NCBI GenBank assembly: GCA_944325195.1
Contig: CALUZB010000017.1
Location: 52,068 to 116,067, forward strand
Reading direction: 5' to 3'
Source: an uncultured Desulfovibrionaceae bacterium
Lineage (GTDB): Bacteria > Desulfobacterota > Desulfovibrionia > Desulfovibrionales > Desulfovibrionaceae
DNA length: 64,000 nucleotides
The notes beneath the pieces were generated by a model. It made no database searches. It was not told where the DNA came from and worked only from the letters and a program-made list of their open reading frames with translations. Made by a program: the position numbers and the translations under genes. The first letter of the stretch is position 1, and every line of letters begins with the position of its first letter. Of this stretch, positions 20,558-28,339 are shown piece after piece.

Positions 20558-20905
20558 TCAACTCAGCTCAATCTTTTCTCCCCGTATGTTTACTGCCGTC
20601 CACGCTCCCCGATCGTAAATATAAATAAAATCAATCTGATGAGCGCGGCACGTCTGTTGAAGCATGTAAGCCGGTATAATTCGACAAGATACTCCGCATT
20701 TCTTATTTCTTACAACTTTACCGGTGGCAGGATGAATATATGCAGCATCGCCTCCGTTCAGCAGTTCCTCTATAGCGACCTCCTGCCTGAAGTGGCGTTT
20801 CAGAATACGCCCGAGACTGTCAGGGTCGCCGTGTTCATGGCTGATAATGACCTGATAACGATCGGAACCTGGAGTGTTTTTTCTTACTATACAGGCTTTG
20901 CTCAT
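20558..20905 (-). CDS. Unknown prophage-end protein
   Basis: 115 aa, last gene before the phage terminus. AAGGAGG precedes ATG 20905. Features: VIISHEHGDPDSLGRILKRHF, a segment NGGDAAYIHPATGKVVRNK and a basic, cysteine-containing middle. No family recognised. In Mu this end carries modification functions, so a role in protecting or modifying phage DNA is possible, but this is inferred from position only. Confidence 0.6.
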   Translation of the reverse strand: MSKACIVRKNTPGSDRYQVIISHEHGDPDSLGRILKRHFRQEVAIEELLNGGDAAYIHPATGKVVRNKKCGVSCRIIPAYMLQQTCRAHQIDFIYIYDRGAWTAVNIRGEKIELS

Positions 20906-21043
20906 GCTCTCCTCCTTTTTTATCCTTTCTTCCTGTGTTTTTGTTGTCTGTGTATTCGCTCTGTACGCGGACAATTGCAAATGATTTCCGCGAATGTTCT
21001 CAACAATTTGAGGCAAATGAGGGCAGGTACTTCCCGCCCTTCT

Positions 21044-21859
21044 CTATGCTGTTGAGCATCCTCCCATGTCCATCTGAATACACCTGGCCACATACCAGGC
21101 CTGAAGCGGTGTGATGCCATTCCCCAGCGCCATGATCCGGGCTTTGTAAAGCTTAAACTCCGCGCGGCTGATCAGTCGGACGGGGCCGTCCAGTTGTCCG
21201 GCACGCCCATCATCCACTCGACAAATCGTGGGGCCGCGATATAAGTTCCGCGCGGCTTTTCTTCCCGACCCCGCAGGCCCAGCTCCAGACCAAGCAAACA
21301 GGCGCCCAGGCTGCGGCAGCGCTCCCAGGTCTCGTGCCGGCGCAAATAAAAGCCCCGGCTTTCGCAAGCTCCGGTCACGGTGGGGGTAGGCAACAATAAA
21401 CAGCCTGTCTCTGATATGCGGGGCTCCAAACGCGGCTGCGGAAACAGTTTGCCACTGTGCATCATACCCGATGCGGGCAAGGTCTTCCAGCACTCTATCC
21501 ATACCTTTGGAGCGCAGCCCCGGCACGTTTTCGATGACCGCGTAGCGCGGCCGCATTTCCGCAATGAGTCTCGCATATTCCTTCCATAGTCCTGATCTGG
21601 TTTCCGGCTCCATGCCTCTGCGCAATCCGGCGCAAGACACATCCTGGCAGGGGAAACCGCCCGTCAGCACGTCCACGCGGGGCAGTTCGCGCCCGCTGAG
21701 CGCACGCACATCATTATATACAGGTACTCCCGGCCAATGCCGGGCCAGAACGCTCCGGCAAAAGGCATTACACTCGCAGAAGAATGCGTGCTCAAACCCG
21801 GCCAGGCTGAACCCGTAATCGCATAAACCCGCTCCACTGAATAAACTGCCTATTCTCAT
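21044..21859 (-). CDS. DNA cytosine-C5 methyltransferase
   Basis: 271 aa. Motif I LFSGAGLCDYGFSLAG, catalytic motif IV GGFPCQDVS with the nucleophilic Cys, motif VI VIENVPG, motif VIII IRDRLFIVAY and the C-terminal GNGITPLQAWYVA corresponding to motifs IX-X. It is short, with a small target-recognition region. No restriction endonuclease gene is nearby, so it is probably a phage self-protection enzyme. It starts 14 bases after the dam stop with no clear ribosome site, suggesting coupled translation. Confidence 0.9.
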   Translation of the reverse strand: MRIGSLFSGAGLCDYGFSLAGFEHAFFCECNAFCRSVLARHWPGVPVYNDVRALSGRELPRVDVLTGGFPCQDVSCAGLRRGMEPETRSGLWKEYARLIAEMRPRYAVIENVPGLRSKGMDRVLEDLARIGYDAQWQTVSAAAFGAPHIRDRLFIVAYPHRDRSLRKPGLLFAPARDLGALPQPGRLFAWSGAGPAGSGRKAARNLYRGPTICRVDDGRAGQLDGPVRLISRAEFKLYKARIMALGNGITPLQAWYVARCIQMDMGGCSTA

Positions 21860-21873
21860 TCATTTATCCCGGA

Positions 21874-22683
21874 TTAATAATTACGGATAAATAGTTCACC
21901 GGCAGGTACGTTTTTGCCGTTGGCGCAGGTATAGCGAGTTTGCACTTCCTCAAATTCAAAATCCCTAAACACCTCTCTCACGCCCGGCGTGTCATTTAAA
22001 CTGAGAATGAACTTGCCTTTGGTAGAGGCCAGTTGCGCGGCGAGCTTCCCGAAGTCGTCCCTGGAAAAAATGCCCTTGCCGTAATCGTTTTCATAGTCCC
22101 AATACGGCGGGTCGAGGTAAAAGAAGGTTTCCGGGCCGTCATAGCGTTGGATAATATCTCCGTAAGGCAAACACTCCACATATACCCGACACAGCCTCAG
22201 ATGCGCGGCGGACAGGTATTCCTCAATGCGCAGCAGGTTGAGTCGCGATGGGCGCTGAGTGGCGTAGCCGAAGCTCGGGCTAACAATGCGTCCGCCGAAA
22301 CATGCCTGATGCAAATAATAAAACCTTGCCGCCCGCTGGATATCAGTCAGGGTGTCGGGATTGGCCGCTTTCAGGCGCCCGAACTCATCGCGGGCTACCA
22401 GCGCCCACTTGAAATAGCGCACAAACTCTTCCAGATGCCACTGAATACAGCGATAGAGGTTAACGACGTCTCTGTTGATATCGTTGATCACCTCCACCTT
22501 GCTTTCCGGTTTTTGGAACAGCGCCCAGGCAGCGCCGGCGAACGGCTCTACATAGCAGGTATGCTTAGGGATGCGCTCAACAATCCGCTTGGCGAGCAGA
22601 CTTTTACCGCCCAACCAGCCCGCCAGAGGCGGTCGGATGAACGGGGCTACGCAGTTAAAATTCGGTCTTTCAATTTCAGGCAT
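21874..22683 (-). CDS. dam: D12-class N6-adenine DNA methyltransferase
   Basis: 269 aa. AdoMet motif PLAGWLGGKSLLAKRIV at the N-terminus, YVEPFAGAA, and catalytic motif FFYLDPPYWDYE place it with Dam/D12 methyltransferases; the target may be GATC but cannot be read directly. ATG 22683 has AAGGAGG upstream; both are buried in a hairpin (22679-22710). com lies just upstream, as in Mu where Com frees the start of mom. Forms a modification operon with the C5 methyltransferase. Confidence 0.9.
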   Translation of the reverse strand: MPEIERPNFNCVAPFIRPPLAGWLGGKSLLAKRIVERIPKHTCYVEPFAGAAWALFQKPESKVEVINDINRDVVNLYRCIQWHLEEFVRYFKWALVARDEFGRLKAANPDTLTDIQRAARFYYLHQACFGGRIVSPSFGYATQRPSRLNLLRIEEYLSAAHLRLCRVYVECLPYGDIIQRYDGPETFFYLDPPYWDYENDYGKGIFSRDDFGKLAAQLASTKGKFILSLNDTPGVREVFRDFEFEEVQTRYTCANGKNVPAGELFIRNY

Positions 22684-22710
22684 AGGGCCTCCTTGATGAG
22701 GCTCTATGCC
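22679..22710 (-). promoter_or_regulatory. Translation-inhibiting hairpin over the dam start
   Basis: In the minus-strand mRNA GGCATAG pairs with CTATGCC and GCCTC with GAGGC around the loop ATCAAG. The 3' arm contains the ribosome site and the AUG of dam. Only one unpaired base on each side separates the two stems. Two further hairpins (GCGAAAAC/GTTTTCGC and GTTGCGC/GCGCAAC) lie between com and this element. The layout matches the translation-inhibitor stem that Com opens in Mu. Confidence 0.75.
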
Positions 22711-22805
22711 TTCAATTTTATGCGGTCTGACAAGATAGCCTTCGGTTGCGCGTCCTGCGCAACACTCAGGCTCGCTTGCGAAAACGCGGTTTTCGCGCGC
22801 TCCCC

Positions 22806-22970
22806 TTACGGGGTTGCCACATCCTGTGGCAATCTGCCGCTGGTTATACGGTTGATGGTCTTGCAACGCGGACATTTAACCGCAATGTCCACAACTTCGC
22901 CTTTAAGCAGCAGGCGGCCGCACTGGCCGCAACGGATTTCTTTTTCCGGTTGCTTTTCGGCTCTTGGCAT
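22806..22970 (-). CDS. com: Com-like zinc-finger translational regulator
   Basis: 54 aa. After a short charged N-terminus the sequence EIRCGQCGRLLLKGEVVDI and VKCPRCKTIN gives the CxxC...CPRC pattern of phage Mu Com, an RNA-binding protein that activates translation of the DNA-modification gene mom. Here the next gene is a D12 methyltransferase whose start is hidden in a hairpin, so Com probably regulates that gene. ATG 22970 has AAGAGG six bases upstream. The same frame stays open upstream for about 45 codons, without a clear start. Confidence 0.8.
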   Translation of the reverse strand: MPRAEKQPEKEIRCGQCGRLLLKGEVVDIAVKCPRCKTINRITSGRLPQDVATP

Positions 22971-23176
22971 TGGGAACCTCTTGTGTTTCAGGCCGTTCGC
23001 TGTTACCTTTTTGTTGTCCCGCGCGTGGACTAAGGGCAGCGGATCAAACCGGCGCGGTACCCCACGCCGGGGGCCGTGGGCTGTGCGTGTACACAGCTCG
23101 GTGGGGGCAGTCGCGCCCCCGCCTGCCTACACTAAATATCTCTTAAACAGCTATCTGATTGTCAAATATCTCAATC

Positions 23177-23260
23177 TCAGCGGATATGCCCGCAGGTGCG
23201 GCAGACCCAACCCACGCCGGGCACAAGATACATGCGATGTCCGCAGTTGTCACAGCTCAT
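23177..23260 (-). CDS. 27-residue Cys4 zinc-finger peptide
   Basis: MSCDNCGHRMYLVPGVGWVC followed by RTCGHIR. Two CxxC pairs 14 residues apart form a minimal zinc ribbon. The start overlaps the end of the preceding gene and GGGAGG lies five bases upstream. Too short for routine gene calling. It sits upstream of com, another small zinc-finger gene, so it may have a related RNA- or DNA-binding role; that is inference. Confidence 0.6.
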   Translation of the reverse strand: MSCDNCGHRMYLVPGVGWVCRTCGHIR

Positions 23261-24419
23261 ATCCGCCTCCCAAAAGATGTTGAAGCAATTCCATCGGGAA
23301 AATCACGTCCAGACCCTGACCGGCCCGCTGGTTATCATTATATATATAGCCCTTGAGCGGGCTGCGCTCCCACACATAATCATTGCCGCGGCTTTCCGGC
23401 GGGACGAAACTCCCGGACAGCGCCTCAATTTTCGGGGGGAGCCCCAGCGCCAGATATTTTTTGTCCGCCGGGCAGTCATATGTGCCCTTGATTACAGCTG
23501 ACGCGAGCAGGCTGAGCGTGTAGTCGCTCCACCCATCATTCAATTCCTTCTTCGGTACAGCCCCGCCTGCAGCCGCCAATAGCCGGATATCCGCGTTATA
23601 GCCGCCGTGCCGCCTGTAGGCGACTTTGAGCGCACGCCGGAACCAGCGTGAGCCGGTAATCCGCTCTCCCACAAAATTAACCAGGGCGCGGCTGTGAGTG
23701 TTGTGGGCGGAAAGCATGTACACCCGCCCAACGAAAACCTGCGCGTCCGGACAGGTTAAAAGCAGCGATGGCGACAGCAAAATCATCATCAGCCGGTATG
23801 CAACCTTGTATTTAATTTTGCCGGTCAGCGTATAGCCCAAGGCCAGCCAGGCCAAACACATCAGGATTTCCTCGCTGCCGCAAATCCACCAGAAGCGATA
23901 CACATGGCCGCGCCCGAACAGCCGCTTGCCCCTGTTGGCGGAAGAAATGAGCATGGGAAAACCTTCCCAGCTCGCCTTTTCCCAGACCCGGGCCAGTTTT
24001 GTCCGTTCGTCCGCCGTCATCCGGTCAAGGGCGCCGTACACGCCCAGCATGCAGCCCGCCAGCATATCCGTGGAAAAATCCGGAGTATCCGCCGGATAGG
24101 GCTCGCGCAGATTGCGTTTGAGGCTACCGTTGTCATCAACCAGACGCATGAAATTTGCCCATTCCGTTTCCGGCCGCACATACGCCAGCATGCCCAAAAA
24201 CTTGGCTGAATCGTCGTCCAGACCGTACTTGACCCGGTCAAGCGACTGATACAGCGCATCGGCCCGGTCAAACAGCTCCGTCCGATTTATCGGGTTGTTT
24301 GCTCGGGGCGGGGTAATTTGCGGCGGGCGCCATAAAAAGCGCATGGCAAATCCGATAACGCAGCGCAACGGCTGCAATATCAGAGCGTCAAAAATCAACA
24401 GCAGTACAAATTTCCACAT
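23250..24419 (-). CDS. Unknown phage protein with N-terminal membrane segment
   Basis: 389 aa. Begins with a hydrophobic helix (WKFVLLLIFDALILQPL) and has a second hydrophobic stretch around MCLAWLALGYTL and LMMILLSPSLLLT. Contains several Trp/Tyr-rich segments (VYRFWWICGSEEILM, GYIYNDNQRAGQGLDVIFP). Located between the fibre genes and the modification block. No family recognised; it might be a tail-associated enzyme or a host-interaction protein. Confidence 0.6.
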   Translation of the reverse strand: MWKFVLLLIFDALILQPLRCVIGFAMRFLWRPPQITPPRANNPINRTELFDRADALYQSLDRVKYGLDDDSAKFLGMLAYVRPETEWANFMRLVDDNGSLKRNLREPYPADTPDFSTDMLAGCMLGVYGALDRMTADERTKLARVWEKASWEGFPMLISSANRGKRLFGRGHVYRFWWICGSEEILMCLAWLALGYTLTGKIKYKVAYRLMMILLSPSLLLTCPDAQVFVGRVYMLSAHNTHSRALVNFVGERITGSRWFRRALKVAYRRHGGYNADIRLLAAAGGAVPKKELNDGWSDYTLSLLASAVIKGTYDCPADKKYLALGLPPKIEALSGSFVPPESRGNDYVWERSPLKGYIYNDNQRAGQGLDVIFPMELLQHLLGGGYEL

Positions 24420-24427
24420 ACCGCCCC

Positions 24428-24913
24428 CTAATCAGCAGCCGGGCCTTCCAACCCGGCCAGCTCCGCCCGCAATTCGGCGGCCTCCCGTTCCAGCTCCGTG
24501 TAGCGCGCCTCATCTGCCGCGGTGGCGGTTCCGGCTGCCTTGGCCCGCAGGGGGCGGATTGAGGCGGCGTCAATCTCCTGCAGCCGCGCTTTGATTTCCG
24601 CAATCCGCTGCGCTTGCAATTCCGCTTCGTCGGGTTCGGGCGGCTCGCTGCTCCAACCCTCCGGGTAAGGTCCGTAATCCGTGATGATGTGGGGTCGGCC
24701 GTTCAGCCAGCCGGTTTTACCGCGGTGGTCTTCTTTAAGCTCCCAGGTGGAGCCGTTCCAGACGGCGGCCCGTCCTTCGCCCGCCTCCGGCGGCGCAACC
24801 GGGGTGGCCCCGATGCAATCGGTAATCGGCGCGCCGTTCGGGCGGGTCTGGGCCGGACGGGAACCCAGATAAACGCCGTTTTTCAGGTCAAAAATATACA
24901 GTTCCACGGTCAT
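24428..24913 (-). CDS. Probable tail-fibre assembly or fibre-associated protein
   Basis: 161 aa. N-terminal part (YIFDLKNGVYLGSRPAQTRP, AVWNGSTWELKEDHRGKTGW) resembles phage tail-fibre assembly proteins, which often start with a short description of the fibre tip; the C-terminus is a charged coiled coil (AELQAQRIAEIKARLQEID). ATG 24913 is chosen over upstream in-frame codons by homology. Directly follows the fibre genes. Confidence 0.6.
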   Translation of the reverse strand: MTVELYIFDLKNGVYLGSRPAQTRPNGAPITDCIGATPVAPPEAGEGRAAVWNGSTWELKEDHRGKTGWLNGRPHIITDYGPYPEGWSSEPPEPDEAELQAQRIAEIKARLQEIDAASIRPLRAKAAGTATAADEARYTELEREAAELRAELAGLEGPAAD

Positions 24914-24924
24914 GATTGTCCTCC

Positions 24925-25572
24925 TCAAGATTGCGCCGGATTGCCCAGATAGATGCACACGGGCTGGGCCAGGTTGGCCGGGCGCACGGCATTTAAGGTG
25001 TATTCCAGAGCATACGCCCCGGAAACGTTGGCACTGACCCCGAAGCCTTGGGTAGTGCTCGTGGGTACCTGCTCCTCAATGTTGGTGAGTGGCGGGCCCC
25101 CGAAGTAGTTTCCCCCGACCACCGCCTGATAGGTGTCGCGGGAGCCGATTTGGGTGGCGGCCTGACTGGTTCCGGCGGCGCGCCCCACATCTTTGGTTTG
25201 TCCGGGCGTCCAGTTGCGCATAAACCAGCCGCCCAGGCGGGGAGTGTAAAGGCCGATATTTTCGGGGTGTCCCACCCACTTGGCGGGGTTGGCGGCTTTG
25301 TCCTCATCGCTCGCGGAGGCCTCCAGCAACATGCCCTCAAAGCCCCCGGCCTGGTAAATTTCGGCGAATTCGGGCCAGTCGGCAAACAGGGCGAGGCTGC
25401 CGTCGGCCCAGATGTGATGGGGCGGCAGGCTGGCGCTTCTCCACCAGCGGGGCACTCCGATGAAGGATTGGCGGAAGGTGTCGATATCGTCCAGGGGGAC
25501 GATTTCGCGGCGCAGCATGGGGCCGTAGCCGTCGTTATCAAACAATCGCCGGAAAAGACCGGGAAGACTCAT
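24925..25572 (-). CDS. Probable tail-fibre/receptor-binding protein
   Basis: 215 aa. Part of a run of short proteins downstream of the baseplate. It contains WADGSLALFADWPEFAE and a C-terminal half rich in small residues with TYQAVVGGNYFGGPP, typical in style of phage adhesin tips. Overlaps the upstream gene by four bases. No enzymatic motif. Receptor binding is inferred from position. Confidence 0.5.
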   Translation of the reverse strand: MSLPGLFRRLFDNDGYGPMLRREIVPLDDIDTFRQSFIGVPRWWRSASLPPHHIWADGSLALFADWPEFAEIYQAGGFEGMLLEASASDEDKAANPAKWVGHPENIGLYTPRLGGWFMRNWTPGQTKDVGRAAGTSQAATQIGSRDTYQAVVGGNYFGGPPLTNIEEQVPTSTTQGFGVSANVSGAYALEYTLNAVRPANLAQPVCIYLGNPAQS

Positions 25573-25901
25573 ACAGATACCCTCACGAAAATTTCTATTG
25601 TCGCGGGAATGTTTTGATGAAACACAACAGATGCTGAAGCGTTTCCCGCGTCTCCTACTTCAGCGTATGCGTACGTGTCCGCGTCCGCGCCCTCCATGCA
25701 CAAAATTCCGTCCAGCCAGAGCTGCAACTGACCGGAACCGACCACATAACCCGGAACGGCATAGGGCTCGCCAGCCTCAATCACCCCGGCGCGGGTGTTT
25801 GCCGCGGACAGCGATACGCTGTGGCTCACGCTTCCGCCCGGCAGGGACAGCTCCTCCGGCTCGCCGTTAACCACACGGCTGATTTTCAGTATGCTCGGCA
25901 T
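25569..25901 (-). CDS. Small tail/fibre-region protein
   Basis: 110 aa, beta-rich composition (LPGGSVSHSVSLSAANTRAG, VGSGQLQLWLDGILC). Translationally coupled to the next gene. Probably a structural accessory of the fibre; family not recognised. Confidence 0.45.
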   Translation of the reverse strand: MPSILKISRVVNGEPEELSLPGGSVSHSVSLSAANTRAGVIEAGEPYAVPGYVVGSGQLQLWLDGILCMEGADADTYAYAEVGDAGNASASVVFHQNIPATIEIFVRVSV

Positions 25902-25961
25902 AATACTTCATACCTCCGTAACGGCGCGGGAAGGATCCCCCCGCGCCGCCGCATATTCCGG

Positions 25962-26633
25962 TTACTCGGATTGCTGCACCTCAAACACAATGCCGTTGTC
26001 GCGCAGGTTCTCCGGGATGGGCTCCCCGGCATTAATCACCGCGCATTCCACCAGCCCGTCGTGTACAACTGTACCATCCAGGGTCAGCTTGCCGGAACCG
26101 TCCTTACCCAGGGCGTTGAGCGTCTCCAGGTTGCTGTGCTCGTGCTTTTTGCTCACAGCATCGCTTACGTCGGTCAGACTTACACCGGAATCCTTGATGA
26201 TTTTGCCGGTTGCGCCGTTAAATGCGGCCAGGTTGTCCGCTGTGGAGGATTCCGGGCCGGTTACCGCGCCGTCAATATTGGTCTGTACCACCTGCCAGTC
26301 GGCGTCCCCGCCGCTTTCGGCTACATAGTCGGCCACGCAGATAAGCATGTCGCCCACTTCGCAGGCCTGCCCTGCATAGGTTCCGGCCAGACCCACCTTG
26401 TAAGTCCAACCGGCCTGATAGCCTTCCGTAGGCAGAGCATTGTCGGCGTCCAGGATGCCCTTGAATATCAGTGCGTCGGATGCAGCTACCAAACCGTTAA
26501 TTGTGGTACGCAGGTTGGCGAGCTCGGTGTTCAGGGCCAGCTCGGAACCGGAACTGCCGGTGACAAGCACATTGGCGCCGCTGATATTCAGGATTTCACC
26601 GGATTTGTTCTTTAAAATCGCCTTAATTGCCAT
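25962..26633 (-). CDS. Phage tail fibre-like protein
   Basis: 223 aa, low-complexity beta structure: GANVLVTGSSGSELALNTEL, GYQAGWTYKVGLAGTYAGQ, then SLTDVSDAVSKKHEHSNLET and GKLTLDGTVVHDGL, the sort of repeats found in distal fibre segments. Predicted trimeric adhesin shaft. Confidence 0.55.
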   Translation of the reverse strand: MAIKAILKNKSGEILNISGANVLVTGSSGSELALNTELANLRTTINGLVAASDALIFKGILDADNALPTEGYQAGWTYKVGLAGTYAGQACEVGDMLICVADYVAESGGDADWQVVQTNIDGAVTGPESSTADNLAAFNGATGKIIKDSGVSLTDVSDAVSKKHEHSNLETLNALGKDGSGKLTLDGTVVHDGLVECAVINAGEPIPENLRDNGIVFEVQQSE

Positions 26634-26653
26634 GACAATCTCCTTGTTGTCGG

Positions 26654-27556
26654 TTATGGGTTATGTATTTCAGACGGGGGCGTTATATACGCCGCTCCAT
26701 CCGCTACCTGACTAAGTGATTTTTCCAGGGCGTTTATTCGGGCGGTAAGCCCGGTGGCGGTTTCCGGCGCATCGTGCAGAGACAGGGCGTCGGAATGGCC
26801 GCGGATTAAAATTTCAAATTCAGCGCCCTCCGGGGCGTCAAACAGCAGCCGCACCGCGCGGGCATAGCCGTCGGATTCGGCTTCGACTTCCTCAAACTGT
26901 GCGTGTGCGCCCTGGTGGCAGTTAAGTCCGTCAAAGGACAGACTTACTGCGTTGTGGCCGGGGATATAGGTTACGCCCTCCGGCAGCGGAAGCAGTTCCC
27001 CGGCGGCAACCGCCGTCTCCAAAGTCCAGACAGCGCGACGGGTATGGCGCAACGCCTCAACCAGGGCGGAGAGCAGCAGATATTCCTGCCGGGTGGCGTA
27101 GCCGTCATCCGCTACTTCAATGGTCAGTTCGGCATCGGTGCTCTGGATAATCGGGATAGTCAGCTCGTGGGTGATGGTCTGCCCGTCCTGGGGCAGCATC
27201 TTGTAATAGCGGCCGTGGTTGGCGTAGGCGTACAGGACTTCTTCTTCCTCGCCTTCCAGATGCCCGACCACTCCCAGCTCGTAAATCCAGAAACCGCCTA
27301 CGTCCGCCGGTAAAGTAGCGTGCAGCAGGGTAACTTTCGGGTCGTTCGCGTCCCGGCTGCGGGCATCTATGGGGCGGCGGCAGACCTCATGCACCAGGGA
27401 GGTTACGTTCGGATTCGGGGTTACCTCCTGCAGATTTGCATCTCCCACAACAATGTGGGTAAGCACAACGCCCTTGCCGGTTTCCAGAGCGCGGGCTTCC
27501 AGGGCCGCGCCCGCATCGGTTAATACCGCAAAATATTTGGGGGCTTCGTCAGCCAT
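26654..27556 (-). CDS. Tail fibre N-terminal (baseplate-attachment) protein
   Basis: 300 aa. The N-terminus KYFAVLTDAGAALEARALET followed by LTHIVVGDAN and the segment GGFWIYELGVVGHLEGEEEE is the phage tail-collar/fibre attachment domain (DUF3751 type) that joins fibres to the P2/Mu baseplate. Follows gpI directly, as in P2-like tails. Confidence 0.8.
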   Translation of the reverse strand: MADEAPKYFAVLTDAGAALEARALETGKGVVLTHIVVGDANLQEVTPNPNVTSLVHEVCRRPIDARSRDANDPKVTLLHATLPADVGGFWIYELGVVGHLEGEEEEVLYAYANHGRYYKMLPQDGQTITHELTIPIIQSTDAELTIEVADDGYATRQEYLLLSALVEALRHTRRAVWTLETAVAAGELLPLPEGVTYIPGHNAVSLSFDGLNCHQGAHAQFEEVEAESDGYARAVRLLFDAPEGAEFEILIRGHSDALSLHDAPETATGLTARINALEKSLSQVADGAAYITPPSEIHNP

Positions 27557-27559
27557 AAA

Positions 27560-28339
27560 TTACTCCACACGGCGCGGGCGCACGGCCACGCGGGTTGAGG
27601 TGATGCCGGTCACTCCGGCCGGATTGCGCCGCGCCAATGCCGGACGACAGGGCGGGAAATACAGACGCAGCCGGGCGCTGCTTATACCTCCCACTCCCGG
27701 GGCAATCCGTTTAAACATAACCGGCGGCTCAGGCGGGGCAAAATACAGAAAGCTCCGGCTCATGGTGCGCGAGCGCGCTCCCACTCCCACCCTCTCTTCC
27801 AGCGGCGTGCGGCTTTCTGTGGTTACCCCTTCCAGTACGGAGCGGCCCGGTTTGTATTCGTTGGCCAGCAAATAGACCAGCGCGCCTGCCTGCTCATCAA
27901 AGCCGCCGGAGGTAACGTCCAACTCCAGGCGGAAATGTGCCCACAGGGCCGGGTCATTCGCCGGCAACACACGGGCGATGAACTCGTTTTCCGCGAAAAT
28001 CTGCTCCATCCCGCGCACCTTGCCGCCCAGTGTGTGCCAGGCAAAGGCGTTGAGCACGCGGCGGCGGTAACTCTCGTCCGTATCCGCCCGCCACCGGGTA
28101 ATCCCCCGGCTCTCGCCGTACCAGACCAGGAACTCGTCATCGGCTTGGGGCGGGATGAATTGCCGCCGTAACCGGGCAATGTCCTGTAAAATTTTGTCGT
28201 TGTACGCGGCAATGCCGTGCAGCAGACAGGCGAGCTGCCCCGGCTCGGCAATTTGCGGCCAGGCCAGGGTATCGCGTAAATAGCGCCAGAATACGCCTTT
28301 GTCGGTATAAAACGGCACGGCTAGGCATCCTTTGTCCAC
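27560..28339 (-). CDS. Baseplate protein, gpI/Mu gp48-like
   Basis: 259 aa. Near the N-terminus it has RYLRDTLAWPQIAEPGQLA and DKILQDIARLRRQFIPP, then the ADTDESYRRRVLNAFAWHTLGG type of segment seen in phage tail protein I family members. Overlaps the gene for gpJ by 19 bases. The C-terminal third is Arg/Pro-rich. Confidence 0.7.
   Translation of the reverse strand: MDKGCLAVPFYTDKGVFWRYLRDTLAWPQIAEPGQLACLLHGIAAYNDKILQDIARLRRQFIPPQADDEFLVWYGESRGITRWRADTDESYRRRVLNAFAWHTLGGKVRGMEQIFAENEFIARVLPANDPALWAHFRLELDVTSGGFDEQAGALVYLLANEYKPGRSVLEGVTTESRTPLEERVGVGARSRTMSRSFLYFAPPEPPVMFKRIAPGVGGISSARLRLYFPPCRPALARRNPAGVTGITSTRVAVRPRRVE

Noticed and set aside
24428..27556. Invertible tail-fibre segment or diversity-generating retroelement
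   Set aside because: No invertase, no inverted crossover sites, no reverse transcriptase and no template/variable repeat pair were seen.
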